From Proteobacteria bacterium UBA2363 (GTDB taxonomy: Bacteria; Pseudomonadota; Gammaproteobacteria; Xanthomonadales; UBA2363): a DNA stretch of 64,000 nucleotides. Position 1 is the stretch's first letter, and every line of letters starts with the position of its first letter. The notes under the pieces were generated by a model that searched no databases, was not told the origin of the DNA, and was given only the letters and a program-made list of their open reading frames with translations. Positions 46,090 through 54,214 of the stretch are shown piece after piece. The position numbers and the translations under genes were made by a program. The DNA lies in NCBI GenBank assembly GCA_002344355.1, contig DDTN01000046.1:180524-244523 (forward strand), given 5' to 3'.

Positions 46090-46524
46090 TCACTCGACGC
46101 TGCCGCCTGCGGCGAGGATCATTTCGCGGGCGCCGGCGGTCACCGCGACACCCTTGACGTGGACCGCACGGCCCAGCTCGCCCTTCTTGACGATCTTGGC
46201 GCGGACCGCATGGCGGTCGACCAGGCCGGCGCCGCGCAGGACGTCGAAGTCGATGCTGTCGCCCTGCACCATCTCCAGCTGGTAGACGAAGATCTCGGCG
46301 CACTCGTGCTTCTTGCGCGAGCGGAAGCCGACCTTGGGCAGGCGCCGCTGCAGCGGCATCTGGCCGCCTTCGAAGCCGGCCTTGACCTTGCCCTTGCCGG
46401 CGCGCGCGTACTGGCCCTTGTGGCCGCGGCCGGCGGTCTTGCCGAGCCCGGAACCGATGCCGCGACCGACCCGGGTGCGCTCCTTGCGGGCACCCTCGGC
46501 GGGCTTGATGTCATTCAGGCGCAT
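46090..46524 (-). CDS. rplO: 50S ribosomal protein L15
   Basis: 144 residues. Signature KERTRVGRGIGSGLGKTAGRGHKGQYAR in the extended N-terminus and FEGGQMPLQRRLPKVGF; ends with a globular domain (ILAAGGSVE). Follows rpmD by four bases. Confidence 0.97.
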   Translation of the reverse strand: MRLNDIKPAEGARKERTRVGRGIGSGLGKTAGRGHKGQYARAGKGKVKAGFEGGQMPLQRRLPKVGFRSRKKHECAEIFVYQLEMVQGDSIDFDVLRGAGLVDRHAVRAKIVKKGELGRAVHVKGVAVTAGAREMILAAGGSVE

Positions 46525-46528
46525 GGTG

Positions 46529-46720
46529 TCACTCCTCGACTCGGACCAGGTAACCGACCTGGTTGATCAGGCCGCGGACGCTCGGCGAGTCCTTGAGCTC
46601 GCGGACGTCGTTGGTCTTGCGCAGGCCCAGGGCCTGCACGCTCTTGCGATGCCGTTCCTGGCAGCCGCGCAGGCCCTTGACCAGGCGCACGCGGACGGTC
46701 TTGTGGTTGTCAGTTGCCAC
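46529..46720 (-). CDS. rpmD: 50S ribosomal protein L30
   Basis: 63 residues: KTVRVRLVKGLRGCQERHRKSVQALGLRKTNDVRELKDSPSVRG, all typical of L30. Starts with GTG at 46720, overlapping the end of rpsE by 11 bases, so its translation is coupled to rpsE. Confidence 0.95.
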   Translation of the reverse strand: MATDNHKTVRVRLVKGLRGCQERHRKSVQALGLRKTNDVRELKDSPSVRGLINQVGYLVRVEE

Positions 46721-47216
46721 CGGTCAGTTCCTCCACGCTCTTGCCGCGCTTGGCCGCGATGCGGGCCGGCGAGGCGATGTTCCTGAGGCCGATGATGGTG
46801 GCGCGCACCAGGTTGATCGGATTGCGCGAACCCTGGGCCTTGCTCAGGATGTTGCGCACGCCGAGCACTTCGAAGACGGCGCGCATGGCGCCACCGGCGA
46901 TCACGCCGGTGCCTTCGGCGGCGGGCTGCATGTAGACCTTGGCCGCGCCGTGCTCGGCGGTGACCGGGTACCAGATGGTGCCCTCGTTCAGGGCGACGTC
47001 GACCATGCTCTTGCGTGCCTTCTCCATCGACTTCTGGATGGCCACCGGCACCTCTCGGGCCTTGCCGTAGCCGAAGCCGACCTTGCCGGCGCCGTCACCG
47101 ACGACGGTCAGCGCGGCGAAGCCGAAGATTCGGCCGCCCTTGACGGTCTTGGAGACGCGGTTGACCGAAACGAGCTTCTCGATCAGGCCGTCGTTGTTGT
47201 CGCGATCGTTTGCCAT
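46710..47216 (-). CDS. rpsE: 30S ribosomal protein S5
   Basis: 168 residues. N-terminal double-stranded RNA-binding-like fold with LIEKLVSVNRVSKTVKGGRIFGFAALTVVGDGAGKVGFGYGKA, then RAVFEVLGVRNILSKAQGSRNPINLVRATI. Residues of the decoding-fidelity region look normal. Starts 24 bases after rplR. Confidence 0.98.
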   Translation of the reverse strand: MANDRDNNDGLIEKLVSVNRVSKTVKGGRIFGFAALTVVGDGAGKVGFGYGKAREVPVAIQKSMEKARKSMVDVALNEGTIWYPVTAEHGAAKVYMQPAAEGTGVIAGGAMRAVFEVLGVRNILSKAQGSRNPINLVRATIIGLRNIASPARIAAKRGKSVEELTGGN

Positions 47217-47240
47217 TTTCTTGAATTCTCAGTCTCGTGG

Positions 47241-47603
47241 TCAGAACTTCAGGCCGGCTTCGCGGGCGGCGTCGGCCAGGGCCTTGACACGGCCGTGGTA
47301 GCGGAACCCGGAGCGGTCGAAGGCGACCGAATCGACACCCTTGGCCAGCGCCGCCTCGGCGACGGCCCGACCGACGGCGGCCGCGGCGTCCTTGTTCTTG
47401 GTGCCCTTGAGTCCGTCGCGGACCGACTTCTGGACGGTCGAGGCGACGGCGACCACGCTCTGGCCGTCGGCGGCGAAGACCTGCGCGTAGATGTGCTGGC
47501 CGGTGCGGTGCACGCTCAGGCGCGGCACGCCCAGCTCGCGGATGTGCATGCGCGAGCGCTTGGCGCGACGCAGGCGGGAGGTGTTCTTGTCCACGGTGCT
47601 CAT
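47241..47603 (-). CDS. rplR: 50S ribosomal protein L18
   Basis: 120 residues; binds 5S rRNA. Signature RLSVHRTGQHIYAQVFAADGQSVVAVAST and the C-terminal FDRSGFRYHGRVKALADAAREAGLKF. Starts 7 bases after the rplF stop. Confidence 0.97.
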   Translation of the reverse strand: MSTVDKNTSRLRRAKRSRMHIRELGVPRLSVHRTGQHIYAQVFAADGQSVVAVASTVQKSVRDGLKGTKNKDAAAAVGRAVAEAALAKGVDSVAFDRSGFRYHGRVKALADAAREAGLKF

Positions 47604-47610
47604 CTCCGGA

Positions 47611-48138
47611 TCAGGCCTTCTTCGCTTCCTTCATCACGATCTTCTCGCCGGAATAGCGCACGCCCTTGCCCTTGTAGGGCTCCGGCGGGCGGAAGCCGCG
47701 GATCTTCGCCGCGACCTCACCGACGACCTGCTTGTCCGTACCCTTGACCAGGACCTCGGTCTGGGTCGGCGTCTCGATCGTGATGCCCTCCGGCGCCGTG
47801 AAGACGACCGGATGGGAAAAACCAAGGGCCAGGTTGAGGTCCTTGCCCTGCATGCTTGCGCGGTAGCCGACGCCGACCAGCTCGAGCTTGCGCTCGTAGC
47901 CCTGGCTCACGCCGGTGACCATGTTGTTCAACAGCGCGCGCAGCGTCCCGGCCATCGCCCAGTCCTGGTCGGACCGCGCAGCCAGGGTCACCGTGCCGTT
48001 GTCGATGGTGACCTCGACGCCCTCGGGGCGGGGTCCGGTCAGGCTGCCCTTGGGGCCCTTGACCTCGATCTGCTGCTCGCCGATGCGGCACTCGACGCCC
48101 TTCGGCAGCGCGATCGGCTTCTTGGCGACTCGCGACAT
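47611..48138 (-). CDS. rplF: 50S ribosomal protein L6
   Basis: 175 residues with the duplicated L6 fold and signature PEPYKGKGVRYSGEKIVMKEAKKA at the C-terminus. N-terminus MSRVAKKPIALPKGVECRI is typical. Located 11 bases after rpsH. Confidence 0.98.
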   Translation of the reverse strand: MSRVAKKPIALPKGVECRIGEQQIEVKGPKGSLTGPRPEGVEVTIDNGTVTLAARSDQDWAMAGTLRALLNNMVTGVSQGYERKLELVGVGYRASMQGKDLNLALGFSHPVVFTAPEGITIETPTQTEVLVKGTDKQVVGEVAAKIRGFRPPEPYKGKGVRYSGEKIVMKEAKKA

Positions 48139-48149
48139 GATATCTCTCC

Positions 48150-48548
48150 TCAGGCGACCAGGGCGATCACTTCGCCGCCGAGACCCTTGTTGCGGGCCTG
48201 GGCGTCGGTCATGACACCCGACGAAGTGGTGACGATGCTGATGCCGAGGCCACCGAGGACCTTGGGCAGCGCGCTCTTGCCGCGGTACTGGCGGAGGCCC
48301 GGACGGCTGACGCGCTGCAGGCGGTCGATCACCGGGCGGCCGTCGAAGTACTTGAGGAGGACCTCGAGCTCCTTCTTTCCGGGGCCCGTCTCGCGGGTCG
48401 TGAAGTCGGCGATGTAGCCCTCGTCCTTCAGGACGCGCGCGATCTCCGACTTCAGCTTCGAGGCCGGCATCCGGACGCTCTGCTTGCGGGCCGCCTGCGC
48501 GTTCTTGATGCGCGAGAACATATCGGCGATGGGATCAGTCATGCTCAT
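48150..48548 (-). CDS. rpsH: 30S ribosomal protein S8
   Basis: 132 residues: MSMTDPIADMFSRIKNAQAARK, the central LKYFDGRPVIDRLQRVSRPG, and the signature GLGISIVTTSSGVMTDAQARN. In E. coli S8 represses spc operon translation at rplE. ATG 48548 chosen over the internal ATG at 48542 to keep the MSM N-terminus seen in homologues. Confidence 0.98.
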   Translation of the reverse strand: MSMTDPIADMFSRIKNAQAARKQSVRMPASKLKSEIARVLKDEGYIADFTTRETGPGKKELEVLLKYFDGRPVIDRLQRVSRPGLRQYRGKSALPKVLGGLGISIVTTSSGVMTDAQARNKGLGGEVIALVA

Positions 48549-48594
48549 TTCGAATGGTTCCTTGGAATGTCTCTAAGCACCGATATCCGCGCGA

Positions 48595-48900
48595 TCACCA
48601 GCTGCCCTTGCGCAGGCCGGGGACGTCGCCGCGCATGGTCGCCTCGCGCAGCTTGTTGCGGCCCAGGCCGAACTTGCTGTAGGTGCCGCGGGGGCGCCCG
48701 GAAAGCGCGCAGCGGTTGCGGACGCGGGCCGGCGAGGAGTCGCGCGGCAGCTTCTGCAGCTTGATGCTGGCTTCCATCTTGGCCTCGTAGGAGGCGTTCG
48801 GGTCGGCGAGCACCGCCTTCAGCTCGGCACGCTTCTTGGCGTGGCGCTTCACGAGCTTCGCGCGCTTGAGCTCGCGCTCGACCATGCTTGTCTTGGCCAT
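48595..48900 (-). CDS. rpsN: 30S ribosomal protein S14, zinc-independent form
   Basis: 101 residues, the long C-minus type: the CxxC zinc ribbon of short S14 is absent (one Cys in NRCALSGRPRG). Signature RDSSPARVRNRCALSGRPRGTY and the end VPGLRKGSW. No zinc-binding paralogue is seen here, so no zinc switching at this locus. Confidence 0.97.
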   Translation of the reverse strand: MAKTSMVERELKRAKLVKRHAKKRAELKAVLADPNASYEAKMEASIKLQKLPRDSSPARVRNRCALSGRPRGTYSKFGLGRNKLREATMRGDVPGLRKGSW

Positions 48901-48918
48901 TGCGTCGGGTCCTGTCGA

Positions 48919-49461
48919 TCAGTTGCGGAAAGGGAAGCTGAACGCTTCGAGCAGGGCCTTCGCCTCGGCGTCCGACTTCGCGGTGGTGCCGATCGCGACG
49001 TCCATGCCACGCAGTGCGTCGACCTGGTCGAAATCGATCTCCGGGAAGATGATCTGCTCCTTGATGCCGAAGTTGAAGTTGCCGCGGCCGTCGAAGGAGC
49101 GCCCGGACACACCGCGGAAGTCGCGCACGCGCGGCAGGGCGATGTTGATCAGGCGGTCGAGGAACTCGTACATCTGCTTGCGGCGCAGGGTCACCTTGCA
49201 GCCGATCGGCCAGCCGTCGCGGATCTTGAAGCTGGCCACGGACTTGCGCGCCAGGGTGGTGATCGGCTTCTGGCCGGCGATCTTGGTCATGTCGGCGACC
49301 GCGTTCTCCAGCACCTTCTTGTTGCCCACGGCCTCGCCGACGCCCATGTTCAGCGTCACCTTGGTCAGGCGCGGGACCTGCATCGGGTTGCCGTAGCCGA
49401 ACTTCTCGGTCAGCTTCGGCACCACCTCTTCCTTGTAGAACTTTTCCAGACGCGTGGACAT
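48919..49461 (-). CDS. rplE: 50S ribosomal protein L5
   Basis: 180 residues; binds 5S rRNA in the central protuberance. Signature VTLNMGVGEAVGNKKVLENAVADM and FPEIDFDQVDALRGMDVAIGTTA. The ATG at 49461 gives the conserved STRLEKFYKEEVVPKL start; the longer in-frame region overlaps rplX and is not used. Confidence 0.98.
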   Translation of the reverse strand: MSTRLEKFYKEEVVPKLTEKFGYGNPMQVPRLTKVTLNMGVGEAVGNKKVLENAVADMTKIAGQKPITTLARKSVASFKIRDGWPIGCKVTLRRKQMYEFLDRLINIALPRVRDFRGVSGRSFDGRGNFNFGIKEQIIFPEIDFDQVDALRGMDVAIGTTAKSDAEAKALLEAFSFPFRN

Positions 49462-49471
49462 GGCGTTTTCC

Positions 49472-49792
49472 TCAGGCGTCAACCACTTCACCGCTGGAGC
49501 GGAACACGCGAACCTTGCGTCCATCCTCCAGCACCTTGAAACCGACGCGCTCGCCCTTGCCCGTCGCCGGGTTGAGCAACATCACGTTGGAGCCGTGGAT
49601 CGGCGCCTCCCGCTCGATGATCCCGCCCGGCTGGTTGGCCTGGGGGTTCGGCTTGGTATGGCGCTTCACCAGATTCACGTTGGCCACGACGAGATGCTCT
49701 CCGCCGTTGAGGACGCGGAGCACCTCGCCCTTCTGGCCCTTGTTCTTGCCGGTGATCACGATGACCTGGTCACCCTTGCGCAGACGATTCAT
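49472..49792 (-). CDS. rplX: 50S ribosomal protein L24
   Basis: 106 residues with a KOW motif (LRKGDQVIVITGKNKGQKGEVLRV), GEHLVVANVNLVKRHTKP and the EAPIHGSNVMLLNP segment. An early assembly protein of the 50S. Ten bases separate it from rplE, 13 from rplN. Confidence 0.98.
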   Translation of the reverse strand: MNRLRKGDQVIVITGKNKGQKGEVLRVLNGGEHLVVANVNLVKRHTKPNPQANQPGGIIEREAPIHGSNVMLLNPATGKGERVGFKVLEDGRKVRVFRSSGEVVDA

Positions 49793-49805
49793 GACAGCGT
49801 TTCCC

Positions 49806-50174
49806 TTACAGCACTTCCGGCGCGAGCGACACGATCTTCATGAACTTCTCGGAGCGCAGTTCGCGCGTCACGGGCCCGAAGATGCGCGTGCCGATCGGCT
49901 CGTGCTTGTTGTTGAGCAGGACGGCGGCGTTGCCGTCGAAGCGGATCAGCGACCCGTCCGGACGACGGACACCCTTGGCGGTGCGGACCACGACGGCGTT
50001 GTAGACCTCGCCCTTCTTGACCTTGCCGCGCGGGATCGCGTCCTTGATCGACACCTTGATGATGTCGCCGATGTTGGCGTAACGGCGCTTGGAACCACCC
50101 AGCACCTTGATGCACATAAGTTCCCGGGCGCCGGAGTTGTCCGCCGCCTGCAGGGTGCTTTGCATCTGGATCAT
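49806..50174 (-). CDS. rplN: 50S ribosomal protein L14
   Basis: 122 residues: MIQMQSTLQAADNSGARELMCIKVLGG, KGDVVKAV-like KKGEVYNAVVVRT and RRPDGSLIRFDGNAAVLLNN. First gene of the spc part; 30 bases after rpsQ. No separate promoter is obvious in that gap. Confidence 0.98.
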   Translation of the reverse strand: MIQMQSTLQAADNSGARELMCIKVLGGSKRRYANIGDIIKVSIKDAIPRGKVKKGEVYNAVVVRTAKGVRRPDGSLIRFDGNAAVLLNNKHEPIGTRIFGPVTRELRSEKFMKIVSLAPEVL

Positions 50175-50204
50175 TGTCTCGATCTCCTGGTGATGGCTGG
50201 CGGA

Positions 50205-50468
50205 TCAGCGCTGCGCGCGCTCGAGCACCTCGACCACCTGCCAATTCTTGGTCTTGGACAGGGGGCGGCACTCGGCGATGCGGACGAGGTCGCCCTCGCG
50301 GCACTGGCCTTCGGCGTCGTGGGCGTGCACCTTGGTCGAGCGGCGCAGGTACTTGTTGTACATGCCGTGCTTGACCTGGCGCTCGATGAGCACCGTTACG
50401 GTCTTCTGCATCTTGTCGCTGACCACCCGGCCTTCCAGGGTGTTCGCGACCTTCTCGGGCGTGTTCAT
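50205..50468 (-). CDS. rpsQ: 30S ribosomal protein S17
   Basis: 87 residues of the OB-fold protein: LEGRVVSDKMQKTVTVLIERQVKHGMYNKYLRRSTKVHAHDAEGQCREGDLVRIAECRPLSKTKNW. ATG at 50468 chosen to give the standard length; in-frame upstream sequence overlaps rpmC. Last gene of the S10 part. Confidence 0.97.
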   Translation of the reverse strand: MNTPEKVANTLEGRVVSDKMQKTVTVLIERQVKHGMYNKYLRRSTKVHAHDAEGQCREGDLVRIAECRPLSKTKNWQVVEVLERAQR

Positions 50469-50481
50469 GGCTCGCTGTTCC

Positions 50482-50667
50482 TTACTTCTTCTCGCCGAGC
50501 GCGGTCTTGAGCCGCGCCACGTCGCGGCGGGCACGCCGGATCTCGTGGGTCTGCGTGAGCTGGCCGCTGGCCTTCTGCATGCGCAGGTTGAACTGCTCGC
50601 GCTTGAGCTCGGTGAGCTGCTCGGCCAGTTCCTTGTCCGACTTCTTGCGGAGGTCGCTCATCTTCAT
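50482..50667 (-). CDS. rpmC: 50S ribosomal protein L29
   Basis: 61 residues forming the helical hairpin LRKKSDKELAEQLTELKREQFNLRMQKASGQL plus the second helix. Its ATG overlaps the rplP stop (TGATG arrangement at 50665-50669), so translation is coupled. A second ATG two codons later (50661) is a possible start. Confidence 0.95.
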   Translation of the reverse strand: MKMSDLRKKSDKELAEQLTELKREQFNLRMQKASGQLTQTHEIRRARRDVARLKTALGEKK

Positions 50668-51080
50668 CACAGCACCGTCCGGGTCACAAAGGTGGTCTTC
50701 ACCGGCAGCTTCGCGGCCGCCAGGGCGAACGCCGCCCGGGCATCGGCCTCGGAGACGCCCTCGATCTCGTAGATCATCCGGCCCGGCTGGATCACGGCGG
50801 CCCAGAACTCGACGTTGCCCTTGCCCGAGCCCATGCGCACCTCGATCGGCTTGCGGGTGATCGGCTTGTCGGGAAACACCCGGATGAACAGCTTGCCGCC
50901 GCGCTTGACGTGGCGCGAGATGGTCCGGCGCGCAGCCTCGATCTGGCGGGCGGTCAGCATGCCGTGCTGGGTCGCCTTCAGTCCGAACTCGCCGAAGCTC
51001 ACCTGGTTTGCGACGAAGGTGAGACCCCGGTTGCGGCTCTTGTGGACCTTGCGGAACTTGGTTCGCTTGGGTTGCAGCAT
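50667..51080 (-). CDS. rplP: 50S ribosomal protein L16
   Basis: 137 residues; sits at the A-site side of the 50S. Signature RTKFRKVHKSRNRGL, GRMIYEIEGV, RIFPDKPIT-like FIRVFPDKPITRKP and EVRMGSGKGNVEFWAAV. Starts 6 bases after the rpsC stop. Confidence 0.98.
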   Translation of the reverse strand: MLQPKRTKFRKVHKSRNRGLTFVANQVSFGEFGLKATQHGMLTARQIEAARRTISRHVKRGGKLFIRVFPDKPITRKPIEVRMGSGKGNVEFWAAVIQPGRMIYEIEGVSEADARAAFALAAAKLPVKTTFVTRTVL

Positions 51081-51086
51081 TGTCGT

Positions 51087-51827
51087 TTACTCCTTGCCCC
51101 GGGCGCCGCGATCGCGATCGCCACGGTCGCCACGATCACCGCGGTCGCCCTTGCCCTTCGGGGCCGGCGCTTCCTCGGCCTGGGGAGCGTGAAGGTCGAA
51201 CACCTCGCCCTTGTAGACCCAGACCTTGACGCCGATGATCCCGTAGGTCGTCTTCGCCTCGGCGAAGCCGTAATCGATGTCGGCGCGCAGGGTGTGCAGC
51301 GGCACGCGGCCCTCGCGGTACCACTCCGAACGCGCGATCTCGGCGCCGTTGAGGCGGCCGGCGACGTTGATCTTGATGCCGAGCGCGCCCAGGCGCATGG
51401 CATTGCCGACCGAACGCTTCATCGCGCGCCGGAACATGATGCGGCGCTCGAGCTGCCCGGCGATCGACTTGGCGACCAGCTGGGCGTCCAGCTCCGGACG
51501 GCGGACCTCGACCACGTTGATGTGCGTCGGAACGCCCATCACCTGGGTGGCGCGCTTGCGCAGCCGCTCGATGTCCTCGCCCTTCTTGCCGATCACGACG
51601 CCCGGGCGGGCGGTGTGGATGGTGATGCGGGCGGTCTTGGCCGGACGCTCGATCTGGATGCGGCTGATGTCCGCGTCCTTCAGGCGCTCGTCCTTGAGCA
51701 GCATCTCGCGGACGCGCAGGTCGGCGGCCAGGTAGCCGGCGAACTCGCGCTTGCCCGCGTACCACTTCGAGTTCCAGTCCTTGGCGATGCCAAGGCGGAT
51801 GCCGATAGGATGAACCTTGTGACCCAT
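51087..51827 (-). CDS. rpsC: 30S ribosomal protein S3 with GDR-repeat tail
   Basis: 246 residues, about 13 longer than E. coli S3. KH domain with RPGVVIGKKGEDIERL and the C-terminal domain RRIMFRRAMKRSVGNAMRLGALGIKINVAGRLNGAEIAR. The extra tail after YKGEVFDLHAPQAEEAPAPKG is a charged repeat (GDRGDRGDRGDRDRG). ATG at 51827 gives MGHKVHPIGIRLG, the family start. Confidence 0.97.
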   Translation of the reverse strand: MGHKVHPIGIRLGIAKDWNSKWYAGKREFAGYLAADLRVREMLLKDERLKDADISRIQIERPAKTARITIHTARPGVVIGKKGEDIERLRKRATQVMGVPTHINVVEVRRPELDAQLVAKSIAGQLERRIMFRRAMKRSVGNAMRLGALGIKINVAGRLNGAEIARSEWYREGRVPLHTLRADIDYGFAEAKTTYGIIGVKVWVYKGEVFDLHAPQAEEAPAPKGKGDRGDRGDRGDRDRGARGKE

Positions 51828-51837
51828 CTTTGCGTCC

Positions 51838-52170
51838 TCAGTTGTCGCCGACGACGACGGTGATGTGGCTGGTGCGCTTGACGATGCGCGTGCCACGGCC
51901 CTTGGCGCGGGCGGCGAAGCGCTTCAGGCGCGGACCCTCGTCCACGAAGATGCGCGCGACCTTCAGCTCGTCGACGTCCGCGCCGAGGTTGTTCTCGGCA
52001 TTGGACACCGCCGAAAGCAGCAGCTTCTTGATCAGCGCCGCGCCCTTCTTGGGGCTGAAGGCAAGCACGTCGGTGGCGCGACCCACCGGCATGCCGCGGA
52101 CCTGGTCGGCGACCAGCCGGGCCTTCTGGGGGGAGATGCGCGCACCGCGCAGGATCGCTCTGGCTTCCAT
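51838..52170 (-). CDS. rplV: 50S ribosomal protein L22
   Basis: 110 residues: ARISPQKARLVADQVRGMPVGRATDVLAFSPKKGAALIKKLL, the tunnel-lining loop region, and FVDEGPRLKRFAARAKGRGTRIVKRTSHITVVVGD. Ten bases separate it from rpsC. Confidence 0.98.
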   Translation of the reverse strand: MEARAILRGARISPQKARLVADQVRGMPVGRATDVLAFSPKKGAALIKKLLLSAVSNAENNLGADVDELKVARIFVDEGPRLKRFAARAKGRGTRIVKRTSHITVVVGDN

Positions 52171-52182
52171 TGCTGTGCTCCC

Positions 52183-52455
52183 TTACTTCGACTTCTTGTC
52201 GCCCGAATGACCCTTGAAGGTCCGGGTCGGAGCGAACTCGCCGAGCTTGTGCCCGACCATGTTCTCGTTGACCAGGACCGGGACGTGCTGGCGGCCGTTG
52301 TGCACGGCAATGGTGAAGCCCACCATTTCCGGGAGGACCATCGACCGCCGCGACCAGGTCTTGATCGGCTTCTTGCTGCTGCTGGCCAGCGCGGACTCCA
52401 CCTTGCTCTGCAGGTGGTGATCCACGAAAGGACCCTTCTTGAGTGAACGAGCCAT
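52183..52455 (-). CDS. rpsS: 30S ribosomal protein S19
   Basis: 90 residues: MARSLKKGPFVDHHL, WSRRSMVLPEMVGFTIAVHNGRQHVPV and the HKLGEFAPTRTFKGHSGDKKSK C-terminus. Located 14 bases after rplB. Confidence 0.98.
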   Translation of the reverse strand: MARSLKKGPFVDHHLQSKVESALASSSKKPIKTWSRRSMVLPEMVGFTIAVHNGRQHVPVLVNENMVGHKLGEFAPTRTFKGHSGDKKSK

Positions 52456-52469
52456 TTATCTCAACCTCA

Positions 52470-53291
52470 TCACTTGCGGCGGCGCACGATGAACTTCGTC
52501 GTGCGCTTGTTCTTGCGGGTCTTGTAACCCTTGGTCGGCACACCCCACGGGGTGACCGGATGGCGGCCACCCGAGGTGCGACCCTCGCCACCGCCGTGCG
52601 GGTGGTCGACCGGGTTCATCACCACGCCGCGGACGGTCGGGCGGATGCCCAGCCAGCGCTTCGCGCCGGCCTTGCCGAGCTTGCGCAGGTTGTGCTCGCT
52701 GTTGCCGACCTCGCCGATGGTCGCGCGGCAGTCGGCGGGCACCTTGCGCATCTCGCCGGAGCGCAGGCGCAGCGTCGCGTAGCCCTGCTCGCGCGCCACC
52801 AGCTGGCAGCCGGCGCCGGCGCTGCGGGCGAGCTGCGCGCCCTTGCCGGGCTTCATCTCGATGCAGTGCACCGTGGAGCCGATCGGCATGTTGCGAAGCG
52901 GCAGCGTGTTGCCGACCCGGATCGGCACGTCGGTGCCCGACATCAGCTGGTCGCCCACCTGCACGCCCTTGGGCGCGATGATGTAGCGACGCTCGCCGTC
53001 GACGTAGCACAGCAGCGCGATGTGCGCGGTGCGGTTCGGGTCGTACTCGATCCGCTCGACGCGCGCCGGGATGCCTTCCTTGTCGCGCTTGAAGTCGATG
53101 ATCCGGTAGTGCTGCTTGTGGCCGCCACCACGGTGCCGGGTGGTGATCCGGCCGTGGTTGTTGCGGCCACCGGTCTTGCTCTGCGGCTCGACCAGCGGCT
53201 GGTACGGACCGCCCTTGTGCAGGTCCGGCGACGTCACACGGACCATCGCGCGGCGGCCCGGGGAAGTCGGCTTGAGTGTCATCAGTGCCAT
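52470..53291 (-). CDS. rplB: 50S ribosomal protein L2
   Basis: 273 residues; central to subunit association and the peptidyl transferase region. Visible: LVEPQSKTGGRNNHGRITTRHRGGGHKQHYR, and the C-terminal signature VMNPVDHPHGGGEGRTSGGRHPVTPWG with the key His. ATG at 53291 gives the MALMTLKPTSPG start seen in homologues. Confidence 0.98.
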   Translation of the reverse strand: MALMTLKPTSPGRRAMVRVTSPDLHKGGPYQPLVEPQSKTGGRNNHGRITTRHRGGGHKQHYRIIDFKRDKEGIPARVERIEYDPNRTAHIALLCYVDGERRYIIAPKGVQVGDQLMSGTDVPIRVGNTLPLRNMPIGSTVHCIEMKPGKGAQLARSAGAGCQLVAREQGYATLRLRSGEMRKVPADCRATIGEVGNSEHNLRKLGKAGAKRWLGIRPTVRGVVMNPVDHPHGGGEGRTSGGRHPVTPWGVPTKGYKTRKNKRTTKFIVRRRK

Positions 53292-53307
53292 CGGAATATT
53301 CCTCGGA

Positions 53308-53604
53308 TCAGGCCTTCGCACCCAGGTCGATGCTCTGGCCCTCGGCCAGGCTGACATAGGCCTTGCGGCGATCGCTGCGACGACCCGGCTGGAACCGGAA
53401 GCTCTTGTTCTTGCCCTTCAGGTTCACCACGGTGACCTTGTCGACCTTGACGCTGAAGAGCTTCTCCACGGCCGCCTTGACGTCGGCCTTGGACGCGCCC
53501 TGCGCGACCTCGAACACGTACTGGTTGCCGGACTCCTGCAGGCGGGCGCTCTTCTCGGAGACCACCGGCGCGCGGATCACGTCGTACATGCTGTGCTTGC
53601 TCAT
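53308..53604 (-). CDS. rplW: 50S ribosomal protein L23
   Basis: 98 residues; part of the exit-site docking platform for trigger factor and SRP. Core APVVSEKSARLQESGNQYVFEVAQGASKADVKAAVEKLFSVKVDKVTVVN. The ATG overlaps the rplD stop (ATGA, 53601-53604). Confidence 0.97.
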   Translation of the reverse strand: MSKHSMYDVIRAPVVSEKSARLQESGNQYVFEVAQGASKADVKAAVEKLFSVKVDKVTVVNLKGKNKSFRFQPGRRSDRRKAYVSLAEGQSIDLGAKA

Positions 53605-54203
53605 GCCAGCCACTCCTCGATCTTCTTGACCGAGTCGACGGTCATGTAGACGCGCTCGGCGTTGACCAGGCTGACCGGGTCGAGCGCGCCGGCGTCGGTG
53701 ACGAACACGTACGGGATGTTGCGCGCGGCCAGGTACAGGTTCAGGTCGTCGGCCTCGGTGACGATGAGCGCGCGATCGGCCTTCCACTCCGCCAGCTTGC
53801 CCAGCAGCAGCCTGGTGCGCGGCTCGGCGATCTCCAGCGCGTCGATCACGTGCAGGCGCTCCTGGCGGACCAGCTCGGACAGGATCGAGCGCAGCGCGCC
53901 GCGATACATCTTGCGGTTGACCTTCTGCTCGAAGGAGCGCGGGCGCGCGGCGTGGGTCTTGCCGCCACCCCGCCACAGCGGTCCGCGGGTGGTGCCGGCG
54001 CGGGCGCTGCCGGTGCCCTTCTGCTTGAACGGCTTTCGGCCGCCGCCCGAGACCTCGGCGCGGGTCTTCTGGGCCTTGGTGCCGGAGCGCGCAGCCGCCT
54101 GGTAGGCGACCACGACCTGGTGCACGAGGTCCTCGCGGAACGACTCGCCCCAGATGGCCTCCGAAACGGGCAGCTTGGCGCCGCCCTGGATCTGCAGTTC
54201 CAT
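53601..54203 (-). CDS. rplD: 50S ribosomal protein L4
   Basis: 200 residues. The exit-tunnel loop is seen as RAEVSGGGRKPFKQKGTGSARAGTTRGPLWRGGGKTHAARPR. In E. coli L4 also represses the S10 operon by binding its leader. ATG at 54203; the in-frame region upstream is a shadow of rplC. Confidence 0.97.
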   Translation of the reverse strand: MELQIQGGAKLPVSEAIWGESFREDLVHQVVVAYQAAARSGTKAQKTRAEVSGGGRKPFKQKGTGSARAGTTRGPLWRGGGKTHAARPRSFEQKVNRKMYRGALRSILSELVRQERLHVIDALEIAEPRTRLLLGKLAEWKADRALIVTEADDLNLYLAARNIPYVFVTDAGALDPVSLVNAERVYMTVDSVKKIEEWLA

Positions 54204-54214
54204 CGTGCTACTCC

